A DNA stretch of 64,000 nucleotides, from positions 17,005,589-17,069,588 of the forward strand of contig OY294048.1 in the NCBI GenBank assembly GCA_958510825.1. The letters run 5' to 3'. The notes under the pieces were generated by a model that saw only the letters and a program-made list of their open reading frames with translations, did not search any database and had not been told where the DNA came from. Position numbers and translations under genes: made by a program. Below are positions 23,779 to 35,900 of this stretch, one piece after another; position 1 is the first letter of the stretch, and the number at the start of each line of letters is the position of its first letter. Source of the DNA: Brachypterus glaber (taxonomy: Eukaryota; Arthropoda; Insecta; Coleoptera; Kateretidae).

Positions 23779-24660
23779 ATAATTTTTGATAATTATCAAA
23801 AAATTTATACTCGCTTGCGTATTTTGCTTTTGATTTGGGTGAATAGTATTTAAAGTAGCCTTTTCTTCTTTTGGGATGTCCTCAAGGACTAAAACACTAT
23901 TTTCATCCAATTTTAATTTGAAATCTACGCCACGCGGTAAAATAAATCTTGATTTAAAGTATCAAACTTGAAATTGTTTTTTTTTGTACCGTAGCCGCCT
24001 ACTGTTTCAGCGGCCATAATGAAAAAAAAAACATTGTGTGTACATAAAAAAGCATTATTAAAAATCGCATATTCTTATGATTACAAATGTATTAAAATAA
24101 AATTTTGTATGGTACACGTGGGTAATTAGATATTGTCCACTCCAGAATATTGACCCACTCTGCTTACGGCCGTCGTGGGTCAAATATTCCCTAGTAGATA
24201 ATATCATAAATAACTATTTTCCTACAACATTGTTTTCGAGATATTGGTGCAGTAAAGCAGTAAAATATTTTGTTAGCATACTCACTTATTTATTATCCAA
24301 TTTCAAAAAACAACTCGAAATAGTGCTGATGTCTTGATAAGATGCAACTGTTCATCTAATTTCAGGATATTTTTCCCATTATCGAAATTGACTGGTTAAC
24401 TGCCACGAATGATTTATTTTTAAATTTCAGCTCATCAATATTAGAATGATTTTACTGAAATGAAGTCTAAAAGAGAAATCTTTGAGCCTGCAAAAAAATT
24501 TTATGTTTTGTATTGCATAAGGCTGATTTAAAAAAAAAACAAGCCGTGAAGATACACTGTAAAAATTCAACTAACTATTTAGTTACAAATGGATAGGAAA
24601 CAGGAAGTTTTTATCAAAAAAAAAACAAAGATTTTAAAAATCGTCAAAAATACCCTAATT
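23779..24660. repeat. ~1.49-kb tandem unit, copy 3 (internally deleted)
   Basis: It begins like copies 1 and 2, but after about 24265 it jumps from the aaagcagtaaaatattttg phrase straight to gttagcatactcacttattt. The central ~600 bp, including the inverted-repeat core, are missing. A short variant region at 24145-24200 (actctgcttacggccgtcg) differs from the other copies. The unit closes with gatacactgtaaaaattc and the rest of the normal end. Confidence 0.9.
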
Positions 24661-24930
24661 TTTTTATTATGTATACCTACCTACTCGTGTTCTTCATTAA
24701 GTCTGAAAAGCTTCTTTTTGTTTATTCGTCCGTTCGTCTTTACATCCAACCGGCTATCCTTCCGTCCGTATGTCACAAATATTGTTTATACGATAACTCA
24801 AGAACGAGCTATACGATCGCTAAACAATTTTCAGGAGAAATCAAGTTTAGTTTTTTTTTAATCTGTTCAAGTTATAGCGTGTGCAACTTTTTAAAAAAAT
24901 ATAACAAATAAAAGGAAAAATCCTTATAAT
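24661..24930. other. Non-coding DNA with a TCCGTCCG-type patch
   Basis: Contains cgtccgttcgtctttacatc and cgataactcaagaacgagc, which correspond to the gtctgtctg...gataacttaagaacg stretch at 45270-45350 and 45560-45650. This pairing suggests a common dispersed repeat. No gene is supported; the two overlapping open frames here disagree in frame and lack domains. Confidence 0.5.
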
Positions 24931-25660
24931 AGTCCAGTCAAATAACGAAAAATTTCTATGCTAATTGCATTAAATGTACACGGGCTGATATTTTAAAGGG
25001 TAGTAGTGGAATTTTAGGGGTGAGTGCAGTTATCTCGCTAAATATGCATCTTACGATAAAAATGAATATAACCAATTTTGATAACGAGAAAATTTCCAAC
25101 AATTTTTGTTTTAATTTTTTTAATATATTAATAAGAATCGAGCTATAAACATTCAAAAATTACCATGTTGGGGGTGACTGGTTTTTTCGATTTTTCAGCC
25201 AAATTATTCATCGGAAGATAAAAGTGATTATGAGCAAACTTGTAGATCTTGAAATTCTATATAAGTTTTATAAATTATGCATTTTCATAAGTATTTTGTT
25301 ACGGTTACAGTGGGAGCTGAAAGTCGAGTTGCGCCCTCTGTAACCGTACCAAAGTACCTATGAAAATGTATAATATATGAAACTGTTTAGAGAATTTCAA
25401 GAGCTAAAAGTTTGCTCATAACCATATATTAAAAAAATGATCAAAACAAAAATTGATGGAAATTTCCTTCTTAACAAAATTGGTTATATGCATTTTTATC
25501 GTAAAATGCATATAAAGCAACCCTAAAATTCAAGATAGCGGACATCCCTTAAGCAAATCACCCGGTGAAAAACTAACAGGAGTGTTTTGTTACCATCCAC
25601 TACTACCCTTTAAAATATCAGCCCGTGTACATTTATTGCAATTTATTATTTGACTGGACT
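24931..25660. mobile_element. 730-bp fold-back element with AGTCCAGTCAAATAA ends
   Basis: It starts agtccagtcaaataa and ends ttatttgactggact. The arms (about 24931-25316 and 25342-25660) mirror each other through acgggctgatattttaaagg, gcatcttacgataaaaatg, gagcaaacttgtagatctt and gttacggttacag. A diverged one-arm copy is at 28022-28240, ending ttatttgactggtctacta. No coding capacity. Confidence 0.85.
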
Positions 25661-26349
25661 ATAAGTCTAAAATTTCAGACAAAAATAGTTTAATAGAAAT
25701 AATCTTAAAAACTATAAACAAAATATATTTGGGAAACCAAAGGAAAAGTCCTATAACAATATAAAATTATTCGTAATCAAAAGGTTAAAGGTAGCACTTT
25801 TTATGTCAGTATAAAAAAAAGTACACCTACGAGATCAAAGAAATCTAATTTTGGGAAGAAAAAAACGCAATATAATTTCCTTTGTAAAGAGTATGGTGTG
25901 AAATGCGCAGCATTTCATATCTTGACGGCTTATTAATGTCATTACTTTCATAACACGGGTCAACACAAAATTTGACTTTGACTCTAAAGTATAAAATTTT
26001 GATAGTTTAGGTCGTAATTACACGAAAAAAAAATATATGGCATAAAAAAGTTTGCTTTTGTATTTAGAAGACCGATTGAAGGATATTTTTCAAAATCTGT
26101 GGTATTATTTTTTATTGGAAGATAGAACCATCGAAATAAATTTGTTTATCATTTTTATTAAGTTTTACTACAAAAAGTAGAAAATACTTTAAAAGTGTAC
26201 ACTCTTACTCTTTTATGTTCATAAGTACTTTCTCTCAATAAACCCCAGATTTAGTCTCCCATCATGTTTTCATTGGCCAATACTTGATAACGTTAATATG
26301 TCCATTACATTTGATTCACTGCTTAATTAAAAATTGCTCACCTTCCAAA
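25661..26349. other. AT-rich non-coding DNA
   Basis: No repeat boundary or gene could be supported here. Confidence 0.45.
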
Positions 26350-26618
26350 CATCTTTTACAATAACTACGAGCAACATTTGGAGCCCATGGCTTGTCTTAA
26401 TTCCGAACAGGACAGTCAAAATATGCTTCGTAGGCTTCACAGAGAACGTGAGATGTTTTTAGTTCATATTTCATGTCTCGAACTTTAATAAATTGACCAC
26501 ATACGTAGCAAAATGCATCAGCATCATATTTACACTTTCGCGATGCCATTTTAACGTTTTCTCGACATGTACAAAACACCTGATCGTTGTTTATCACTTG
26601 AGTGCCATCTGGAGGCAC
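26350..26618 (-). pseudogene. Decayed fragment of a cysteine-rich insect protein family
   Basis: The minus strand reads ...NVKMASRKCKYDADAFCYVC, GQFIKVRDMKYELKTSHVLC, EAYEAYFDCPVRN, then a TAA, and continues in the same frame as DKPWAPNVARSYCKRCLEGE before a possible donor. The order MASRKCK, D-x-FCYVCG, an AY-x-YF block and DK-x-WAP-x-C is a recurrent zinc-finger-like N-terminal region in insect proteins, often multi-copy and probably transposon-linked. The family usually has a glutamine or similar where the stop falls. The last cysteines are only partly kept. I read it as a nonsense-mutated copy, not a working gene; a split exon is less likely. Confidence 0.5.
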
Positions 26619-27131
26619 TGCGTGAACGTAAAAACTCCACTCAGATCTTGCGGTATTTTTGAATGCATTTAAACTAATTGAAATTTATAAAAAAATTCGA
26701 AAATGAGTATTATTACCACAACTTTCACAAAAGCAAACTTTAAACCAAAAGAAGGTATTTTCTTTTGGTTTTTGTGCATAATGAACCGAAAAATCATAAT
26801 ATAAACTTTAGGACAAAGAACAAAAAAATTTTTGTTGAGTCGTGTAATATAAAATTATTCAAATTAACACAGAATAATTACATCAAAATTTGATTACATT
26901 TAATGTTTCACATATTTAAATAGTTTTAGCATTATGTGGATCCCTATGTTGACATAGAGGCATTTTAAATTCATTTATTGGCCACAATACAATTGCAATT
27001 TGCAACAATGGCTATACGTATATTCGACGCATATTATGTGTGTATGCATAAATATGATTAAACATACACTTAAAGAAAGTTTGCCAAATACACAGGCACA
27101 AAAAAAAGTGATCGAAGCCAAAAAGCGACCT
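26619..27131. other. AT-rich non-coding DNA
   Basis: No gene. At 27090 the phrase cacaggcacaaaaaaaagtg resembles the terminal motif of the CACAG-end elements, but only a short stretch follows before another element begins. Confidence 0.4.
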
Positions 27132-27247
27132 ACACTGAAAAAAAAGTTTATTTGCTTCAACTAAATATTTGGTTGCGTATGGACAAATAAATATTTGGTT
27201 GTGACAAATAAATTTAATTTCTGTCAAATAAACTTTTTTTTCAGTTC
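27132..27247. mobile_element. ~115-bp miniature element with ACTGAAAAAAAAGTTTATTT ends
   Basis: Left actgaaaaaaaagtttattt (27134-27153) and right aaataaacttttttttcagt (27226-27245) are exact inverted repeats of 20 bp. The interior is two or three versions of aaatatttggttg. Related fragments lie at 9180-9240 and 9480-9725. Confidence 0.75.
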
Positions 27248-29385
27248 ACATAGCATAGCTAGATCAATACTACATTGATCTATCATAGTCGGAATCTGCA
27301 TTTTTTGAAATTTTCTGCTTACCAGTTTTTTTTTTATTTAAGTTTGATTTTTTTTGGTTTAGGTCAATTTATATCAAGAAGCCACCATAAATCGAAAGTC
27401 TTTTTTTTGTAAAATAAATTTTTTAATAGCTCTTATGTTTAAAAGAAATCCCCAGGTTTTAGTTGAAAAAAAAATATAAAAGTTATTAACAATGAAAGTT
27501 TTATGTAATAAAATGAAAAAAAGAGAAAAGGAAGCAAATATGAGCTACCCATTTTATTTTTTCTTGCAAAAAAAACATAAAATTTCAGTTTCAATACCAA
27601 ATGTACCCCACAATAGCTATATTAGTTATATCTAAAATGAAATAATAAATCAAATAACTCAAAATGTAGAACGTGGCACATTAAACATTTTTGAAGCTTT
27701 GAAGGTACCCATCTCGTGCTGCCTCACCGCTATTATAGCTCGTTCCATCGCCCTCGTCCCATTTTCTTATATTCTTGGCTACTTACTGATCTTTTCTTAA
27801 AATCTTAGAAATTTACTAGGCTTAGGTACATAGTTCTAAATACCCCATAATAGTAACACAGGGGTGGCCCATATTCTAGAAATACTCGGTCTATACAACA
27901 AAAGAGGTTATGTCTAAAATTCGTTAATTAAAAGAAAACTAATAAGCACACATCAAAGCCCGATTATGTGGCTTCAATTTGTTGTAGAAATGGTTTTGAA
28001 AACATAATTATTTTTACGAAAATTGTTAGAAATTTCTCCTTAACAAAATTGGTTATATGCATTTTTATTGGTTAAGATTCATATTTAGGGAGATAATCGC
28101 ACTCGCCCCTAAAATTCAGGATAGCGGACACCTTACGCAAATCACCCGGTGAAAACAGGAGTTTTCTGTTACCACCCTTTAAAATATTAGCCCGTGTGCA
28201 TTTATTGAAATTTAGATTTATTATTTGACTGGTCTACTAAAAAGTTTTTAATCTTAAACTCAAATCGTTTAAATGATATTGAGTCAAATGTTTAAGAATC
28301 TGCTGTCATTTTAAAATGTGGGTTAACATGTTATTGCAAAACACAGTACACAATAATAAAGGTAGGCGCATATACCAAAACTAAAAATTGCAACTGATAG
28401 CATATTTCTTGTTTTATTCACACTTTTGTTTTATCAGTGTATACTGTGAATGTGATACATTTGTGCAATTGGGTAATGATATTATCATATAAATGAATTT
28501 GAAACGAATTATTCCAAAGTAACAACGAATATGGTTATCCCAAAGTTTTTTAATCAGACTGACACATGACTTTTTTATTTCTAAGGTACGCTGATCATAT
28601 TAACATGTAATGTGAATCGCTACACCATGAAAAACCGGACAAATACACTCAGAGACCGCTATCTCGTATCCAATACAATAACGGAGCTAGACGATACAAT
28701 GTGTTATTGCCAATAACTTATTGGATATCACATGTTATGTGATATCTTATAACACAACATTAGTAAACAATACAATATTGGTATAACAAATGTTAAAACA
28801 GTTTATTATGAAATTAGTTTTTGAATTAAATTTTTATTGCACAAGAATAAATGTTTTTCCACGAGGCAACAGCGCAGTGGAAATCTTATTCGAGTCCACT
28901 AAAAGGCAGTCGCAAACGAATAAAAAAAAAAAAAAAACGAGAACACTGACATTTACTTCACAATAGAAAAAAGTAATGTTAAAATGGAAAAACAAAAGCA
29001 TTCGGGTTTCGTAATATCTTCAAAAAGCACTAGTAACCTAATGTGAAAATTACGAAACACAAATGTGTACTCAATACTAAGTAGAATGTAGTTAATAGTA
29101 TAATAATATATTTTGGTTTTATAACTGTTGGATGTTAATAATTATTAATAAATAAACAAAAATAAATAAATAAATAAAAGATACCAGTTTTAAAAGACAA
29201 TATTATTCTGCACGATTACAAAGTTAGGCAATGACACGCTTGCGGGAAGTTTTCTAACATGCAAGTGGGCTAAATATCTTTTAAAACGAGCATTTTAAAC
29301 TATTTTCTATTTTGCATACCTTTTAATAAAAAAATTATGTTTATAATATGAAAATATTCCTTGTAAAATAGGTAGCTGTTTTATT
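27248..29385. other. Non-coding DNA with fragments of other repeats
   Basis: 28022-28240 is a diverged, one-armed copy of the element at 24931-25660 (ggatagcggacaccttacgc, then agcccgtgtgcatttattg). 28640-28760 contains short hairpins around gatatcacatgttatgtgatatc. No gene is supported. Confidence 0.5.
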
Positions 29386-29389
29386 TTAA

Positions 29390-29687
29390 CACGTTAACCG
29401 CCAGGAAGGAAAAGTTAAATTAGCTCACTACGCCAAAGGGTTTTTGCGGTTTTTACTTGTAACAGTTATGCGTTATGTGGAAAATGTTTCTTTATACTGA
29501 GTAACTATAGGAATACCATTCTTGATTTATATGTTTCCAAGTTTTACTTGATTTTATATTCACTACTGTAATTTATTCAATAAAACCCTAAACCACAATT
29601 TTTTCCGTATATATATATATATATTATCACGCGGCTTCCATGACCCTACCACTGTGCATAATATGTATGCACACGGCAGTTAACGTG
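29390..29687. mobile_element. TTAA-flanked piggyBac-type miniature element
   Basis: Flanked by TTAA at 29386-29389 and 29688-29691. The ends are cacgttaaccgcc and, inverted from the right, cacgttaactgcc. TTAA target sites with CAC/CCC-starting ends of this form are typical of piggyBac-related elements. It includes a short AT run near 29612 and no coding capacity. Confidence 0.75.
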
Positions 29688-29691
29688 TTAA

Positions 29692-30640
29692 GGTTAGTAA
29701 AAATTTAGACAACTAAATATCGCGCGCGCGCCATTTTGGTTTAAAAATATTTCACTTTTAATATCAGTAATCAATTTTAATTTTATATATTGTTTATGTG
29801 AAAATTATTATCACAATGGAGAAAACTTTTTTTTTTCAATATATTTATTTATTTTTCATGTTTCAAGACTTACTAATAGAGAGTCACTATCAAATAACAG
29901 CGTCGGCATGACAGTTCGGTTAGTAAAATATTTAGTAGTTTTTAAAGGAGGGTATCGTATTTTCGGCTAAATCGCCTGCAGCGATAAGATTTTACATGCT
30001 TATAGATACATAAAAAATAAATACTCAGACAAAATTTTAGCCCTTTTTACATCCCAGAACTTACTTTGATTAATTATTTTAATTACGAATTTTGACATAT
30101 GTCAATGCATGATTTGGTAACATTGCGATGATTCAAATGTCAAGTCTCATGTCATGTCAAAATGATAACTTTGAACATCAAATACGTATTTTTCTGGTCG
30201 AATCTTAAGACACATTCAATAAACTTTTGAAAGCATGCATTTTTCCGTCGAATGCAAAAACCACACTTCGTCTGGTTTCAAAAATGTTTTTGAAGGTAGA
30301 GAGGGAATTGACAGTTAAACAAAAGCCTCAATAACCAGTTTGTTCGTTGTGCTGCAACATTTGGGCATTTTTTCCACGCATGGAACAGAAATAAATTACT
30401 AAATGAGTTCTTACAAAAGAAAAATAGGATAAGAAGCTTACAAACTCTTTACAAAAAAAAGGTTATGTTTTTGAATTAACATTTGAAATATTTATAAGTT
30501 GCATTTTCCTGAAGTTTTTGAAAGTGAAACGTCAGCCATGAATGTCTGCATTTGATTTTAAAAGTTTCGATGCGCAGAAAAATACGCCTTGTTCTACTTT
30601 GGGGCACATTTTATTATGTTGTGTTTATTGCGCTTGACAG
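29692..30640. other. AT-rich non-coding DNA
   Basis: No gene or repeat boundary supported. A short CGCGCGCG run occurs at 29721. Confidence 0.45.
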
Positions 30641-31170
30641 TAAAATTAAAATATTTTTTGCACGACCAGGACTAAAACCTAATTTTACGCTTTCATTTTC
30701 GGGACTAAACTTGCCGGTTTTCTCCCAAGGGAATAAAAATCACGGCAACCTTGATAATATTAAAATATTATACTTACTTTGTGCTTTGCTGGTTCAAAAA
30801 TTAGGTTTGGTGGTGTTTTGTAATAAATTAGCGATTCAAACCAATTTATTTGATTTTAACAAAGAAAACCTTTAAAAATAACATTGTTATAACAATTTAT
30901 ACATAACTTAAAATTTATCATCTTCGTCCATTTTTTTGACGTTTGTGTCAACCATATTAAAAAACAATTGAAATCACGATAGCCATGAAACTGACTTTTT
31001 TTAGACCCGTGGTTTTTAATTTTAATTTTATCTGCCTACCTTAATTATGTTTGGTCCTGCAAAAAATAGTGTATATACCTCAGGACTAAACTTGGCTGTT
31101 TTAGTCCCGCTGCATTAGTGTTTCCTGAGCGAGCGTAGTTAAGTCCCTTGGTATATAAATAACTATTGTT
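30641..31170. repeat. Detached partial copy of the ~1.49-kb unit
   Basis: About 530 bp match the part of copies 1 and 2 from aaaatattttttgcacgacc to ttggtatataaataactatt. This includes ggtttggtggtgttttgtaa and half of the inverted-repeat core; the cctcgctcgct centre is partly lost and inverted (ctgagcgagcgtag). It lies 6 kb from the tandem copies, so the unit also moves or is copied on its own. The open frame 30552-30875 crosses it fortuitously. Confidence 0.9.
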
Positions 31171-32387
31171 GTTATGTTGCTAATTTTTATGGATTTAACA
31201 TGGTATAAAATACACAATGTGTAATAGGGTTGGACTTACTAGTTTTTCAGTGATTATCGAGTTGTTTTTGAGGTATTTATACTAATAATTCAATCCAACG
31301 TTATTGTATAGTAACCTAAAACCTGCAGTTCATACTAGTATTTTAATGTGGGTTTCAACGTGTTAAATAACTTTATTTACATGAAAAAGTTTTAAGAGAC
31401 TTTAAGGCTGTAGTTTTAAATATATATGTATAATAAAAATAATAAATATATATGTATAATAAAAATACTGTACAATATTAAATTAATGTACATTAATTTA
31501 ATATTGTACAGTATTTTTATTACACATTCCAAAAGTATGATGATGTTCAGATAAACAAAAAAATATCACTTTTTTTCAAGATGATAAAGCATTTAGTTTA
31601 TCACGATAAATGGTGCATTGTTGTCATGTTTACCATTGATAACGAATTTTTGTTATTTTTTTTTTAACAAAAAAGTTAACGGTTTTTCATAATGTCTTTT
31701 CATTAATTTGCACTTTTTAAAATATAAACATATTGTTCTTATTTAGCCCAAAACTCGTCTTTTAAACGATATCCTTCATTCAAATTTTTGCCCGGTAAAT
31801 AAATACCCCGATATGACTTCTATTTATCATACCTATTATTTAGCAGATGAAAGCTGGAAATCGGTTTAAAGTATGAGCAGACATTTTGGTTAAACTGTCA
31901 AACAGGTGAGTAACTGCAAAGCTTTTTTAATCCTCTTTATCTATACAAATTGATGGATAAGTGTTAATTGACAAAGTACGAATATATGCAATAAATCAAT
32001 TATAAAATAGATGTTTGACTGGACCCATTTTTGTACTAATTAAAAAATTCAAAAACTGATGAATTGAAATTTACTATAACCGTGATAGAAAATTGTAAAA
32101 ATAAAAATCAATTTTTTTTGCTACGGCCGTACGTAAAGTTGTATTTTGTGAGTTAATTTATTGCAATTTAATCTACCCAAAATAGGTAATTTCCATTCAC
32201 TTACTTTGCGCACTGTTCAAATGAAAGAATTGAACTATGCAGTCAGTTCGCCCGGAGAAGTTCGCCTATGTAACGAGTTCGGTCGATTCGGAACTACAAG
32301 ACATACGACTAATTTTAATTGAAAAATAAATTTTATTGCTTATTATTTTAAAATTAGGTACTTTTATTAGGAACTAATAATCCTTTT
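31171..32387. other. Non-coding DNA with a 66-bp perfect palindrome
   Basis: 31457-31522 is a mismatch-free palindrome centred on tgtaca, with no spacer; the neighbouring phrase aatatatatgtataataaaa is tandemly repeated just left of it. No gene is supported in the rest. Confidence 0.6.
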
Positions 32388-32404
32388 TTATATAAAAATA
32401 AATT
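32388..32404. repeat. Left copy of the LINE target-site duplication
   Basis: ttatataaaaataaatt, identical over 17 bp to 36499-36515. The first two or three bases may be shared by chance with the ATT tail, so the true duplication is 14-17 bp. Confidence 0.85.
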
Positions 32405-32959
32405 ACTGCTCTAAACAATAAAGTTTTAGAAATTGAAAAGCTCACAAAATCCAACCTAAATTTTGAGGACTCTTTCCAAGAATTTCATCAAAGAATTATA
32501 AGGAAAAACAACCTTATTCTAAGTGGCATACCGGCTGATACACAAAATTACCTAGACTTCGCAAAAAAAGCTTTTCAGTCAGTTCTGCCGAATTATAATT
32601 TTCATTTAGTGTCCTACAAAAAATTAGGCAATATAAACACGGAATCTAATACTTATACTGCTAAATTTACGCTAGAAAATGAAAACCAGGCTCTCCAACT
32701 TTAAAAAAATAAATCAAAAATTTCTAAAACTATTTATCCTACATTAAAAATAAAGCCCGATTTAACAAAAACTCAATCTCAACATCTATCTGCGTTATAC
32801 ACAGAACTAAATTATCGCAAAGCAAGCGGCGATTCCAATATTTATATTCGATACCGTAATAACGTCCCTGAAATCGCCAAGGATACCAATAAAAGACAGC
32901 GGGATGAAGATGTATCTCCAAAATCAGTAAGAGGACAAAAATCTGGCCGTAAAGTTTAA
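32405..32959 (+). pseudogene. LINE ORF1 remnant
   Basis: The frame opens at the first base of the element (no start codon, so the 5' part is lost) and reads ...NNLILSGIPADTQNYLDFAK and ...NENQALQL, then an in-frame TAA at 32702-32704, then KTIYPTLKIKPDLTKTQSQH, LYTELNYRKASGDSNIYIRY and a basic end GQKSGRKV before TAA at 32957-32959. The I-L-S-G-I-P start, the basic linker, the xLTxxQ block and the SGDSNIYIRYR end follow the pattern of the RNA-binding domain seen in ORF1 proteins of several insect LINEs (the 'FP'-like domain). One nonsense codon and the missing start make it non-functional here. Confidence 0.75.
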
Positions 32960-35900
32960 CAATTTTTAAGAAGAAAATTTATAATATGGAATATTGAAGG
33001 TTTTAGCAACTTTGAATTACACTCTGAGTCTTTGTATGTTGACTTTTTCTTTCTTTGTGAAACTCATTTAATCTTAGACTGTAAATTACCTAAAAACTTT
33101 TCCAGTGTATACAACATTATCAGCTCACCGGCTATTAAGGAAAAATCGCGCGGCCGTGCCAGTGGCGGTCTGGCGTTTGCATTCAAGAAGAGCTACAAGT
33201 GTACCACAATTGACACATCACCTTGGTGGATAATCTGCAATGTTACGTGTAATAGCTTTTCCGTAATTTTCTGCTGTGTTTATTTTAAACCATCGCTTGA
33301 CCTGGAACAAATTTTGGATCTATTGCAGCTGACACTAGATGACGTCAAATCTAAATATGAAAACTGTACTTTTATTATGTGCGGTGACTTTAATTGCAGG
33401 ATGGGAAATTTGGACAGTTTTGCCGATTTATGTGAAAATACAAATTTGTTTGTGTCTCGAGCCAGTTGTGACACAAAAAGTAATGCAAAGGGCCAAGTAC
33501 TATTTGACTTTATGTGCAGCAATTCGTTCACGCTACTAAACGGCAGAACAGCTTCCGATAAAACTGCGAATTTTACTTACGTAAGTACCCTAGGTAAGAG
33601 CGTTATAGACCTCGTTTGGTGCAACAACGATTATTTGCATAAGGTGCGCGATCTTGAAGTCCTTAACTCGTTTTCACCTTCACATCACTTTCTTGTTCTA
33701 TTAACTTTTGACTCAGCCGTAAATATTTTGCCAGATAATAAAAAAGCTGTAGCGAATAGTACAGACATCTTTCGCTGGAACACTAGTAAACACGACGAAT
33801 TTTACAGCAAAATGTTACACTCCGATAATATATTTAACTACAGAGAAAACGATATCTCCGCTTCTTATTTAAACTTACTCACTTCTATCACCGACTGTGC
33901 CAAAGATTTGCGCTTAAATTTAAATTCTACAAAGAAACTTACTTCCTTTAACCATATCTGGTTTGATCATGAGTGCTTACTAGCGAAAAAAGCTGCCAAA
34001 AATGCTTTAAAAAACTGTAAAAAAAATAACTTCTCGCAGGACTTACTTGTAATTTATCTGAGCCTTAAAAAACAGTACAGGCGTATTTTAAAACTTAAAA
34101 AGGAGGCTCATACAATTAACTTAACTCTCAGGCTTGGTGCAACTAAAAATCAATCAGAATTTTGGAAATTAATTAAAAATTTACGCTCAAATAATAAACC
34201 TGCTAGTTTATCCTTGCTTGACTGGGAGTCATTTTATGACTCAATTTACACTGTGCATAACGAGTCACAATTTTTATATTCTGACGCCGGTTCGTCATTA
34301 CTAACTTCGCGTATAACTTTAAATGAACTAAAGTCCAGTCTTAATAAATGCAAAAATGGTAAAAGTCCAGGTAAGGACAATATTCCATTTGAGTTTTTTA
34401 AGTATCTACCAGAAAACTGGTTATGCTACCTACTGAATTTATATAACAATATATTTGACAAAGAAATCATTCCCCATACTTGGTCGGAAATTTCACTTCT
34501 TATGCTTCACAAAAAAGGTCCAGTTGAGGATCCTGCTAATTACCGCGGTATAGCTCTACTAAACTGTATGGAAAAAATATTCTCTCAAATAATTTTACAA
34601 AGGCTTACAGAGTGGTCCGATACATTTAATGTTATACCGGAATGTCAGGCAGGCTTTAGACAAAACCGGGGTTGCTTGGATAATCTATTTACTCTTAATT
34701 CCCTCATTAATATCTCTCTACGGTTGAAAGGTAGAAAACTTTATGCGATTTTTGTAGATTTCAAACGTGCGTTTGACTGTATTAACCACCATCTGTTATG
34801 GAAAAAATTACACTCTCTTGGAGTAAGTTCGAAAATAATCAGGATCCTCAAAATGTTGTATGACAAAGCAATTGCACAAATAAAAACTGCTGAAGGCTAT
34901 TCAAAACCCTACAACATTTCTGAGGGAGTTCTACAGGGTGAACCATTAAGCCCCATTCTTTTTGCATTGTTTATTTCTGACATAGAAAAATATTTTAGGG
35001 AAAATGGAGCCTTGGGTGTTAATGTGGATGGTCTTGTGGACATACTTATGCTTTTATACGCTGATGATTTGGTCATTTTTGGGGAATCGCCCATTGATAT
35101 TTCACGTAAACTCAAAATTCTCTCTCAGTATGCAAATGAAAATGGCCTTAAAATTAACATTAAAAAAACGAAAATAATCTGTTTTACCAAGGGTGGCTTT
35201 AGGTATTCAAGTGACTTAAACTTTATATATGACGGCGAAAATATTGAAGTAGTAAAAAAGTACGTTTACCTGGGTGTTACATTCTCTCAGTCAGGGCTAT
35301 TCGCTGAAATGACCAAAGAAGCATGCAATAAAACAAAAAAATCAATCGGTACCGTTATGTCCCGTTTGTCAAACTCAAAAATCAACAGCTGGCAATCCCG
35401 AATTAAACTTTATGAATCTATAGTCCTATCTACTTTGCTTTATAGTTCTCCAGTTTGGGCGTTACGTTTCTTTAATGAAATTGAGCGTGTTCAGTTGGCC
35501 TTTTTTAAAAGATTATTTTTACTCCCCCGCAACACCCCGGATTATATGATACGACTCGAAACTGGGTCCTTTAAAGTTTCTTTCTTGATTTTTAAAATGT
35601 GCCTTAATTGGATTGAAAAGCTTATTAGAATGCCCGCTCATAGATACCCCAAGCTTTGTTTTAACCGCTTACAAAACTTAAACAATGGTAATACAAAATA
35701 TAACTGGTTGGCACAGTTTCAATGTATGCTGGAAAAAATTGATGAATCTAACTTTTTGACTAATTTAACAGTAAGAAAAATAAAATACAATAGACCAATT
35801 TTACTTAACAAATTTCGCGAATTTCTACATAGAGATGACATAAATTCATTAATTTTGTCCAAAAATTCAACTATTTATCAAAAGTTTAGAATTAATCTGG

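Noticed and set aside
30552..30875. 107-codon frame with a hydrophobic start
   Set aside because: It lies in a detached copy of the 1.49-kb unit; the equivalent region of the tandem copies is not open over the same length.
33280..35115. Short frames on the minus strand and in other phases over the LINE ORF2
   Set aside because: Shadows of the 1,096-codon endonuclease/RT frame.
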